From: Mycobacterium sp. E2479
GTDB taxonomy: Bacteria; Actinomycetota; Actinomycetes; Mycobacteriales; Mycobacteriaceae
Length of the DNA stretch: 47,845 nucleotides
Assembly (NCBI RefSeq): GCF_001667925.1
Contig: NZ_LZJR01000058.1
Location: 1 to 47,845, forward strand
Reading direction: 5' to 3'
Positions 40,946-47,845 of the stretch are shown here, in pieces; position 1 is the stretch's first letter; the number at the start of each line of letters is the position of its first letter. Under the pieces are notes generated by a model. The model was given only the letters and a program-made list of their open reading frames with translations. It searched no databases and was not told the DNA's origin. Position numbers and translations under genes: made by a program.

Positions 40946-42167
40946 CGTTGTGCTTAGCCAGCTCGATGTTGGCCAGGTGTTGTTGATAGTCGCGGGTGAA
41001 CAGTGTCGTGCCCTGAGCGTCGATGGTGACGAAGTACAGCCAGTCACCGGGCTGCGGGTGCTCGGCGGCGTTCAGTGCGTCGGTACCGGGCGAACAGATC
41101 GCGGTGGCGGGCAAGCCCTGCGACACGTATGTGTTCCACGGCGTCTTCTGGCCACGGTCGGCGTCGCTGGTGGCCACCTCGCGGCGGTCCAGCGGGTAGT
41201 TGACCGTCGAGTCGAACTCGAGCGTGTGGTGGGCGTGCAGGCGGTTGTAGATGACCTGGGCGACCTTGGCGAAGTCCTGGGAGTTGGATTCCTGCTGCAC
41301 CAGCGACGCCACCACCAGGATGTCGTACGGCGACAGGCCCATGGCCACGGCGGTGTCCACCAACCCGGATTTCACGTACTCCTCGGCACCGGCGCCGATC
41401 AGGGTCGACAGGATGGTCTCCGGTGAGGCGGACGGGTCGATGTTGAAGGTGCCGGGCGCGATCAAACCCTCGATCCGCCGGTGGTCCTTGCCGAGCTCGC
41501 CGACGGGCTCGGTGGCCCATGGCGGCACTGCCAACGCCAAGGCGGAGCTGTTGGTCGCCGCCGCGCGCAGATCATCCACCCGGACGCAGCGGGTGTGACC
41601 GTCGAGATCCACGCAGGTGGCGCGCGAGATCAGCGTCAGGATCCCCGGCGTCACCACGTTGGTCTTCATGTCGGTGGTGTCGTCGACCTGACGGCCCTCC
41701 GGGATGACCAGCCGGCCCACCCGGCTGTTCGGGTCGGCGAGGCGCGCGACGGCGTTGGCCGCCGGGATTTCGGTGCGCATCCGGTAGAAGCCGGGCTGAA
41801 TCGAGTTGATGGCGCTGTTGCCGTGCGCGGCGTTGACGAATGCTCGCACCGTCTTGATGACCTGCTCTTTTTCCAGCGTCTCGCCGATGTTGGTCGTGGA
41901 GTCACCGGCCTGAACCTGAATCACCAGGTCCCGCTTGCCGCTACCGCTGTAGTCGTCACCGAGCCCGAACAGCGTGTGCCACAATTTGCCGCCCGCGAAC
42001 ACGCCGGCGAGCACCACCACGAAGAACACCGCAAGCGCGATCTTGACGGCGAAGCGCCGCCGACGGCCCCGCTTCGCCTGCTTGCGGGCGACGCGGCTCG
42101 ACCTGTGCCGGGAGGGCGGTCCCACCGCCTCGGGCTCGGCTCGGTCCCGCCGTGCGCTGTCAACCAT
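40920..42167 (-). CDS. mltG: endolytic murein transglycosylase MltG (YceG family, Rv2553c-like)
   Basis: A 415-aa cell-wall enzyme that cleaves nascent glycan strands and helps set their length. An Arg-rich cytosolic N-terminus (1-43) is followed by one membrane helix (~44-62), a LysM-like subdomain ([24 protein letters not shown]), and the catalytic YceG domain. The catalytic Glu is in ASLVQQESN near residue 290, with [18 protein letters not shown] just after. Its 5' end overlaps ruvX by eight bases and its 3' end overlaps aroE by 26 bases. ATG 42167 gives [13 protein letters not shown]. Confidence 0.94.
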   Translation of the reverse strand: MVDSARRDRAEPEAVGPPSRHRSSRVARKQAKRGRRRRFAVKIALAVFFVVVLAGVFAGGKLWHTLFGLGDDYSGSGKRDLVIQVQAGDSTTNIGETLEKEQVIKTVRAFVNAAHGNSAINSIQPGFYRMRTEIPAANAVARLADPNSRVGRLVIPEGRQVDDTTDMKTNVVTPGILTLISRATCVDLDGHTRCVRVDDLRAAATNSSALALAVPPWATEPVGELGKDHRRIEGLIAPGTFNIDPSASPETILSTLIGAGAEEYVKSGLVDTAVAMGLSPYDILVVASLVQQESNSQDFAKVAQVIYNRLHAHHTLEFDSTVNYPLDRREVATSDADRGQKTPWNTYVSQGLPATAICSPGTDALNAAEHPQPGDWLYFVTIDAQGTTLFTRDYQQHLANIELAKHNGVLDSTPR

Positions 42168-42666
42168 CGCTGAGCTCTCCCGCCACCGCCGCGCGGCGCT
42201 GATCCAGCCAACTCTGCAGGATGGCCACCGCTGCCGCCTGATCGATCACCGCACGCTGTTCCCTGGCCCGCACCCCGGCCGCGCGCAGCGATCGCTGCGC
42301 GGCCACGGTCGTCAACCGCTCGTCGGCCAGCCGCACCGGAATGGGCGCGATCCGCTGGGCCAGTGCGCCGGCCACCTCGATCGCGTCGATCGCCGACGGC
42401 CCGGCGCGATCGGCCAGCGTGCGCGGCAGCCCGACGACCACCTCGACGGCCTCGAGTTCGGCGACCAGTGCGGCCAGCCGCCGCAGGTGCTTACCGTTGC
42501 GGTCCCGGCGGACGGTTTCGACCGGGGTGGCCAGGATGGCGTCGGGATCGCTGCAGGCCACGCCGATGCGGACGCTGCCCACGTCGATGCCGAGCCGTCG
42601 TCCCCGTCCAGGGTCCTGGACAGGATCGCCGGGCCGGTCAGGCAAGCGGTGCTGTGTCAAGACCAC
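42160..42666 (-). CDS. ruvX: Holliday junction resolvase-like protein RuvX/YqgF
   Basis: A 168-aa RNase H-fold protein; family members are linked to Holliday-junction resolution and 16S rRNA maturation. Seen: [19 protein letters not shown] (first catalytic Asp), [16 protein letters not shown], the [15 protein letters not shown] motif and [16 protein letters not shown] with the last catalytic Asp. The GTG at 42666 directly abuts the alaS stop with no bases between. The alaS-ruvX-mltG-aroE order is typical of actinobacteria. Confidence 0.95.
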   Translation of the reverse strand: MVLTQHRLPDRPGDPVQDPGRGRRLGIDVGSVRIGVACSDPDAILATPVETVRRDRNGKHLRRLAALVAELEAVEVVVGLPRTLADRAGPSAIDAIEVAGALAQRIAPIPVRLADERLTTVAAQRSLRAAGVRAREQRAVIDQAAAVAILQSWLDQRRAAVAGELSDG

Positions 42667-45369
42667 TCAACCGACCCGCGCTATCGCCGCGATCTGGGAC
42701 CGCACCGCGTCCAGCGCTGCGTCGATGCCCGCCGGATCCTTACCGGAACCCTGCGCCAGGTCCGCCTTGCCGCCGCCACGCCCGTCGACGGTCGCGGCTA
42801 GCTGCTTGACCAGGTCATTGGCGCGAAGCCCGAGATCTTGGGCGGCCGGGTTCGCGGCGACCGCATACGGCACCGACCCGTCCCCGCCCTCGGCGATCAG
42901 CGCGACCACCGCGGGATCGCTGCCCAGCTTGCCGCGAATGTCGCCGACCAGGGAGCGCAGATCGGCCGCCGTCATCCCACCCGACATCCGTTGCGCCACC
43001 ACCCGGACGTTACCGATACGCTCCGCGCCGGCCGCGGCGTTGGTCGCGGCGGCCCGCGCGCCGGCCAGCCGGGAGCGCTCGAGTTCCTTCTCGGCCGCCT
43101 TGAGTCGCTCCACCAGGTTGGCCACCCGGGCGGGCACCTCCTCGGACGGCACCTTCAGCGACGACGCCAGCCCCGCCATCAACGCGCGTTCCTTGGCCAG
43201 GTGCCGGAATGACTCCAGCCCGACGTAGGCCTCCACCCGGCGCACCCCAGAACCGACCGAGGATTCGCCCAAGATCGTCACCGGCCCGATCTGAGCCGAG
43301 TTGTGCACATGGGTCCCACCGCAGAGCTCCAGCGAGAACGGGCCGCCGATCTCCACCACCCGGACCACGTCGGGGTAGGCCTCGCCGAACATGGCCATCG
43401 CGCCCATAGCCTTGGCCTTCTCCAGCTGCTCGGTGAAGGTATGCACCTCGAAGTCGGCCTGCACGGCCTGGTTCGTCACCTCTTCGACCTGGGTGCGCTG
43501 GTCTTCGGAGAGCGGCCCCTGCCAGTTGAAGTCGAATCGCAGGTAGCCCGGCCGGTTCAGCGACCCGGCCTGAACGGCGTTGGGGCCCAGCACCTGTCGC
43601 AGCGCCGCGTGCACCATGTGGGTACCCGAATGCCCCTGGGTGGCGCCACGGCGCCACTGCGGGTCGACCGCCGCGACGACCGTGTCGCCCTCTACGAACT
43701 CACCGGACTCGACGTTAACCCGATGCACCCACAGGGTTTTGGCGATCTTCTGCACGTCGGTGACCGCGGCGCGGGCGCTTTGTCCAGCGCCCGTCCCGCT
43801 GATGGTGCCCTCGTCGGCGATCTGGCCGCCGGCCTCGGCGTACAGCGGGGTGCGGTCGAGCACGAGTTCGACCCGGTCGGCCCCTTCGGCGCCGTGCGTG
43901 ACCACCGGAACCCGCTTGCCGTCGACGAAGATACCCAGAATCTTTGCCTCGGAAGTCAATTCGTCGAAGCCGGTGAACTCGGTGGGCCCGGCGTCGACCA
44001 GCTCGCGGTAGGCGGTCAGGTCAGCGTGCGCGTGCTTGCGTGCGGCGGCATCGGCCTTTGCGCGGCGGCGCTGCTCGGCCATCAATTCCCGGAAGCCGAC
44101 TTCGTCCACCTTCAGGCCGGCCTCGGACGCCATCTCCAGCGTGAGCTCGATCGGGAATCCGTATGTGTCGTGCAGGGTGAAAGCGTCCGAGCCCGAAATC
44201 CTTTTCGCACCAGAGGCTTTGGTAGCGCCGGCCACCTCGTCGAACAGCTTCGAACCCGCCGTCAGCGTGCGGTTGAACGCGGTTTCCTCGGCGACAGCGA
44301 TGCGCCGGATGCGGTCGAAGTCGGCGACCAATTCGGGATACGACGGGCCCATCGCGTCGCGCACGGTGGCCATCAGGTCACCGACGATGGGTCCCTCGAT
44401 GTCGAGCAGCTTGGCCGAGCGGATCACCCGGCGCAGCAACCGGCGCAGCACGTAGCCCCGGCCGTCATTGCCGGGCGTGACGCCGTCGCCGATCAGGATG
44501 GCCGCGGTGCGGCTGTGGTCGGCGATCACCCGGTAGCGCACGTCGTCGTCGTGGTTGCCGGCGTCGTAGCCGCGCGGTGCGCGTGCCGCCGCGGTGTCGA
44601 TGACGGGCCGCAACAGGTCGGTCTCGTAGACGTTGTGCACGCCCTGCAGGATGAAAGCGACCCGCTCCACGCCCATGCCCGTGTCAATGTTCTTGCGGGG
44701 CAACGGCCCCAGGATCTCGAAGTCCGTTTTGCCGGTACCCTCGCCGCGTACGTTCTGCATGAACACGAGGTTCCAGATCTCGATGTAGCGGTCCTCGTTG
44801 GCGATCGGGCCGCCCTCGACGCCGAACTCCGGCCCGCGGTCGTAGTAGATCTCCGAGGACGGGCCGCACGGACCGCGGATGCCCATCGACCAGTAATTGT
44901 CTTCCATGCCACGCCGCTGGATGCGATCCTCCGGCAGTCCGGCGATCTCCTGCCACAGCTGCACGGCCTCGTCGTCGTCGAAAAAGACTGTCGTCCAGAT
45001 GCGTTCGGGATCGAGGCCGTAACCGCCCTGCTCGACGCCATTGGTCAACAGGGTCCAGGCCAGTTCGATGGCACCACGCTTGAAATAGTCGCCGAACGAG
45101 AAGTTGCCGGCCATCTGAAAGAACGTGTTGTGCCGGGTGGTGATACCGACCTCGTCGATATCGGGGGTGCGGATGCACTTCTGGATGCTGGTGGCGGTCG
45201 AGTATTCCGGAGTTCGCGCGCCCAGGAAGTAGGGCACGAACTGGACCATGCCCGCGTTGACGAACAGCAGGTTGGGGTCATCGAGGATCACCGACGCGCT
45301 CGGCACCTCGGTGTGGCCCGCCTTCACGAAATGATCAAGAAACCGCTTCCTGATCTCGTGTGTCTGCAC
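42667..45369 (-). CDS. alaS: alanyl-tRNA synthetase
   Basis: A 900-aa class II synthetase. The catalytic domain (1-~250) begins [32 protein letters not shown] is class II motif 2. The tRNA-recognition domain follows, then the editing domain with zinc ligands HSGTHMVH (~565) and CGGTH (~670), which clears Ser- and Gly-tRNAAla, and a C-terminal C-Ala domain with oligomerisation coiled coil. The GTG at 45369 is the start; it agrees with the M. tuberculosis protein, and an AGGAAG lies about 15 bases upstream. The open frame further upstream is non-coding. A minus-strand TAGGCT (45418-45413) is a possible -10 box. Confidence 0.97.
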   Translation of the reverse strand: MQTHEIRKRFLDHFVKAGHTEVPSASVILDDPNLLFVNAGMVQFVPYFLGARTPEYSTATSIQKCIRTPDIDEVGITTRHNTFFQMAGNFSFGDYFKRGAIELAWTLLTNGVEQGGYGLDPERIWTTVFFDDDEAVQLWQEIAGLPEDRIQRRGMEDNYWSMGIRGPCGPSSEIYYDRGPEFGVEGGPIANEDRYIEIWNLVFMQNVRGEGTGKTDFEILGPLPRKNIDTGMGVERVAFILQGVHNVYETDLLRPVIDTAAARAPRGYDAGNHDDDVRYRVIADHSRTAAILIGDGVTPGNDGRGYVLRRLLRRVIRSAKLLDIEGPIVGDLMATVRDAMGPSYPELVADFDRIRRIAVAEETAFNRTLTAGSKLFDEVAGATKASGAKRISGSDAFTLHDTYGFPIELTLEMASEAGLKVDEVGFRELMAEQRRRAKADAAARKHAHADLTAYRELVDAGPTEFTGFDELTSEAKILGIFVDGKRVPVVTHGAEGADRVELVLDRTPLYAEAGGQIADEGTISGTGAGQSARAAVTDVQKIAKTLWVHRVNVESGEFVEGDTVVAAVDPQWRRGATQGHSGTHMVHAALRQVLGPNAVQAGSLNRPGYLRFDFNWQGPLSEDQRTQVEEVTNQAVQADFEVHTFTEQLEKAKAMGAMAMFGEAYPDVVRVVEIGGPFSLELCGGTHVHNSAQIGPVTILGESSVGSGVRRVEAYVGLESFRHLAKERALMAGLASSLKVPSEEVPARVANLVERLKAAEKELERSRLAGARAAATNAAAGAERIGNVRVVAQRMSGGMTAADLRSLVGDIRGKLGSDPAVVALIAEGGDGSVPYAVAANPAAQDLGLRANDLVKQLAATVDGRGGGKADLAQGSGKDPAGIDAALDAVRSQIAAIARVG

Positions 45370-45500
45370 TTTCGGAGTCCGCTTCTTCCTGTTACTTCGG
45401 TGTCTGGATCCCAGCCTATTCGCCGGGGCATGGGAAGCCCGTCTAACGACGCATTTCGACCGCTCACAGTACCTGCCCCGACGCGACGGACACCGGGGCG

Positions 45501-45902
45501 CTAACCCTCCAGAAAGCTCAGCCGGACCGAGCGCTGCGGGTTGTCCCGGTTCAGGTCGACCAGGACGATGCTTTGCCACGTACCCAGCATCGGCTCACCG
45601 GCCGACACCGGAACGGTGACCGACGGCGCGACGAGCGCCGGCATCACATGGTCCGCGCCGTGGCCCACGGAGCCGTGCGAATGCCGGTACCGATCGTCGC
45701 GCGGCAACAGGCGCTCGAGCGTGTCGACCAGGTCGTCGTCGGAACCGGCGCCCGTCTCGATGATGGCCACCCCGGCCGTGGCGTGCGGGACGAACACGTT
45801 GCACAGGCCGTCCCCACGCGACCAGCAGAACCCGCGCACCGCCTCGGTCAGATCGACGATTCGGCGGCGCGAGGTGTCCACGTCCAACACATCGGTATGC
45901 AC
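45501..45902 (-). CDS. YjbQ/UPF0047 family protein (Rv2556c-like)
   Basis: A 133-aa single-domain protein of the YjbQ family, for which weak thiamine-phosphate synthase activity has been reported in some members. Conserved motifs: [41 protein letters not shown] and [14 protein letters not shown]; the His and Glu cluster probably binds metal. The start is GTG 45902 ([11 protein letters not shown]), matching M. tuberculosis Rv2556c. It precedes alaS by 131 bases on the same strand and is divergent from the Rv2557/58-like gene. Confidence 0.91.
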   Translation of the reverse strand: MHTDVLDVDTSRRRIVDLTEAVRGFCWSRGDGLCNVFVPHATAGVAIIETGAGSDDDLVDTLERLLPRDDRYRHSHGSVGHGADHVMPALVAPSVTVPVSAGEPMLGTWQSIVLVDLNRDNPQRSVRLSFLEG

Positions 45903-46035
45903 TGGGCCAAGCCTACGGCGCGAGCCTGACCACCAGCCAATCAGTTGTGAGCGCTGCCACAGCATCCAAGGCGGCGGAGAAGCTTTTCCAAAGCGTTGCG
46001 ACGAGTAACCGGCAGGAGGAAGGTAGCGGGTGGGA

Positions 46036-46075
46036 CCGGTGGCGCCACCGGGGCGCCGCCCCGACACAGGAGGGG
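46036..46075 (+). promoter_or_regulatory. 16-base palindrome and strong ribosome binding site deciding a start
   Basis: CCGGTGGCGCCACCGG (46036-46051) is a perfect palindrome. AGGAGGGG (46068-46075) lies seven bases before GTG 46083. The ribosome binding site makes GTG 46083 the preferred start; the only upstream in-frame start is a TTG at 45996 with no such signal. Confidence 0.6.
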
Positions 46076-46082
46076 TTCAACC

Positions 46083-46706
46083 GTGTACGCACGCTCCACC
46101 ACCATTCAGGCGCAACCCCTGTCCGTCGACATCGGTATTGCGCACGTTCGCGATGTCGTCATGCCCGCCCTCACCGAGATCGATGGGTGTGTGGGGCTTT
46201 CGCTATTGGTCGATCGGCAATCCGGCACCTGCATCGCCACCAGCTCGTGGGAAACCATTGAAGCGATGCGCGGCAGCGCCGAGCAGGTCGCACCCATCCG
46301 GGACCGGGCCGCGCTGATGTTCGACGGCAGCGCGCGGGTCGAGGAATGGGACATCCCGTTGCTGCACCGCGACCACCCCTCCCGCCCCGGCGCGTGTGTG
46401 CGCGCCACCTGGCTCAAGGTGGTGCCGGACCAGTTGAACCGGTCGCTGGAGTTCTACCGCATGGCGGTGCTGCCCGAGATGGAAAACCTCGACGGGTTCT
46501 GCAGCGCCAGCCTGATGGTCGACCACCCCGCCTGCCGCCGCGCGGTGAGCTGTTCCACGTTCGACTCCATGGAGGCGATGGCCCGCAACCGCGACCGCGC
46601 CAGCGAACTGCGCAGCAGGCGGGTCCGCGACCTGGGCGCCGAGGTGATCGACGTCGCCGAGTTCGAGCTGGCGATCGCCCACCTGCGGGTGCCCGAGCTG
46701 GTCTAA
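46083..46706 (+). CDS. Rv2557/Rv2558-like protein with two ABM-type half-domains
   Basis: A 207-aa protein from GTG 46083. Two related halves are visible: [35 protein letters not shown] with [12 protein letters not shown], and [33 protein letters not shown] with [12 protein letters not shown]. Each looks like a dimeric alpha-beta barrel (antibiotic biosynthesis monooxygenase-like) unit, so the protein is an internal duplication. It closely resembles M. tuberculosis Rv2558 and its tandem paralogue Rv2557; only one copy is present here. Those genes are reported induced under starvation, with function unknown. Its stop overlaps that of convergent rarA by three bases. Confidence 0.9.
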   Translation: MYARSTTIQAQPLSVDIGIAHVRDVVMPALTEIDGCVGLSLLVDRQSGTCIATSSWETIEAMRGSAEQVAPIRDRAALMFDGSARVEEWDIPLLHRDHPSRPGACVRATWLKVVPDQLNRSLEFYRMAVLPEMENLDGFCSASLMVDHPACRRAVSCSTFDSMEAMARNRDRASELRSRRVRDLGAEVIDVAEFELAIAHLRVPELV

Positions 46707-47845
46707 CCCCGCTTGCGGCGGATGATCGCGCGCAGCCGGTCCAGCCGGCCGGCCATCTCACGTTCACCGCCACGGCCGGTAGGCCGGTAGTAGTCGACCC
46801 CTACCAGCTCATCAGGTGGATATTGTTGTGCGACAACCCCATCCGGGTGATCGTGCGAGTACTTGTAGCCCTGCGCGTTGCCCAGTCCCGCCGCGCCCGA
46901 ATAGTGCCCGTCGCGCAGATGGGGTGGAACCAGGCCGGCTTTGCCGGCCCTGATGTCGGCCATCGCCGCGGCCAGAGCAGTGGTGACCGCGTTCGACTTC
47001 GGCGCGCTGGCCAGATAAATCGTGCAGTGCGCCAGCGTGAGCTGCGCCTCGGGCATGCCGATCAGCGCCACCGTCTGCGCGGCGGCAACCGCGACCTGCA
47101 ACGCCGCCGGGTCGGCCATGCCGATGTCCTCGCTGGCCAGGATCATCAGCCGGCGCGCGACAAACCGTGGGTCCTCGCCGGCGACCAGCATGCGGGCCAG
47201 ATAGTGCAGCGCGGCGTCGACGTCCGAGCCGCGGACCGACTTGATGAAGGCGCTGATGACGTCGTAGTGCTGGTCGCCGTCGCGGTCGTAGCGCACCGCT
47301 GCCTCGTCCAGGGACTGCTCGACGGCCGCGACGGTCAACTCGCCGCCCGGCCCGACCGCCTCGGCGGCGACCTCCAGCGCGGTCAACGCCCGGCGGGCGT
47401 CCCCGGCGGCCAACCGCACCAGCAGGTCGACGGCCTCCGGCGCGACCGCGGTCTGCCCGCCCAGGCCGCGTGGATCGTCGATGGCGCGCTGCACCACGGC
47501 GCGGATGTCGTCGGCTCCCAGCGGCCGCAGCTGCAGAATCAGCGAACGCGACAGCAGCGGCGCCACCACCGAGAAGCTGGGGTTCTCCGTGGTCGCCGCC
47601 ACCAGCAGCAGCACCCGGTTCTCCACCGCGGACAACAGCGCGTCCTGCTGGGTCTTGGAGAATCGGTGTACCTCGTCGATGAACAGCACCGTCTGCTCCC
47701 CATGAAGGAGCGCGGTGCGCGCCTTTTCTATCACCGCCCGAACGTCTTTGACGCCGGCCGAGAGGGCCGACAGCGCCTCGAACCGGCGGCCGGTCGCCTG
47801 CGAGATCAGCGCCGCCAGGGTTGTCTTGCCACTGCCGGGCGGCCC
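46703..47845 (-). CDS. rarA: AAA ATPase RarA/MgsA, 5'-truncated by the window end
   Basis: Replication-associated recombination protein of the clamp-loader-like AAA+ family (Rv2559c-like), acting at stalled forks. The frame is open to the last base; 380 aa are visible. Walker [10 protein letters not shown] is at the very start of the visible part, Walker [11 protein letters not shown] about 50 residues later, sensor 1 [12 protein letters not shown], and the C-terminal tetramerisation domain [28 protein letters not shown] and [11 protein letters not shown]. About 70 N-terminal residues lie outside the window. It converges with the Rv2557/58-like gene. Confidence 0.95.
   Translation of the reverse strand, partial: GPPGSGKTTLAALISQATGRRFEALSALSAGVKDVRAVIEKARTALLHGEQTVLFIDEVHRFSKTQQDALLSAVENRVLLLVAATTENPSFSVVAPLLSRSLILQLRPLGADDIRAVVQRAIDDPRGLGGQTAVAPEAVDLLVRLAAGDARRALTALEVAAEAVGPGGELTVAAVEQSLDEAAVRYDRDGDQHYDVISAFIKSVRGSDVDAALHYLARMLVAGEDPRFVARRLMILASEDIGMADPAALQVAVAAAQTVALIGMPEAQLTLAHCTIYLASAPKSNAVTTALAAAMADIRAGKAGLVPPHLRDGHYSGAAGLGNAQGYKYSHDHPDGVVAQQYPPDELVGVDYYRPTGRGGEREMAGRLDRLRAIIRRKRG

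Noticed and set aside
43303..45504. 733-aa plus-strand open frame antisense to alaS
   Set aside because: alaS is certain from its motifs over the same stretch; this is its antisense shadow.

Overview
The window reads as chromosomal DNA from a slow-growing, non-tuberculous Mycobacterium. GC content is high, GTG starts are common, and 1- to 4-base stop/start overlaps are frequent. Almost every housekeeping protein matches its M. tuberculosis counterpart closely in sequence and length (MihF, PyrR, Efp, AroQ and AlaS are the clearest). Comparisons with M. tuberculosis are from memory; no database was searched. I cannot name the species.

The layout is three blocks. Block 1 (1-15,867) matches the M. 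tuberculosis Rv1379-Rv1393c neighbourhood: a partial LipH/LipI-type hydrolase, a Baeyer-Villiger-type monooxygenase, metK, coaBC, rpoZ, gmk, mihF, then the pyrimidine operon pyrR-pyrB-pyrC-(small membrane protein)-carA-carB-pyrF. A leaderless HTH-TOBE regulator converges on pyrF. Block 3 (29,682-47,845) matches Rv2531c-Rv2559c: the large basic amino acid decarboxylase, an Rv2532c-type membrane protein, nusB, efp, pepQ, the Rv2536 membrane protein, aroQ-aroB-aroK-aroC, a stand-alone prepilin peptidase domain, aroE-mltG-ruvX-alaS, a YjbQ protein, one Rv2557/Rv2558-type protein and a partial rarA. These two blocks lie far apart in M. tuberculosis but adjoin here, an order I also recall for M. leprae.

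Block 2 (about 15.9-29.7 kb) is the accessory zone between them. It holds a long inverted repeat, a small secreted protein, a secreted CBM2 protein like Rv1987, a beta-lactamase-fold hydrolase with a GNAT acetyltransferase, a six-gene redox/transport operon, a membrane protein with four internal repeats, a probable frameshifted small gene, and a convergent two-component pair beside a small secreted protein with an OmpR-type direct repeat in front of it.

The least explained system is the six-gene operon at 18,915-25,660. Transcribed right to left, it encodes a GntR/HutC regulator, a two-cluster ferredoxin, a lipoprotein substrate-binding protein with a NosL-like C-terminal part, an SsuC-type permease, an SsuB-type ATPase and an AprA/FrdA-like flavoprotein fused to a HEAT-repeat tail. 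Five of its six genes are tied into the chain by ATGA overlaps. I infer that it imports a small anionic or sulfur-type compound and reduces or oxidises it with the flavoprotein-ferredoxin pair; the substrate is unknown.

Regulatory signals visible in the DNA include a PyrR-type hairpin directly against the pyrR ribosome binding site, three leaderless promoters with TANNNT exactly 6 nt before the start codon, a TATAAT box for metK, and a TCTCAGC-N4-TCTCAGC repeat between the histidine kinase and the small secreted protein.
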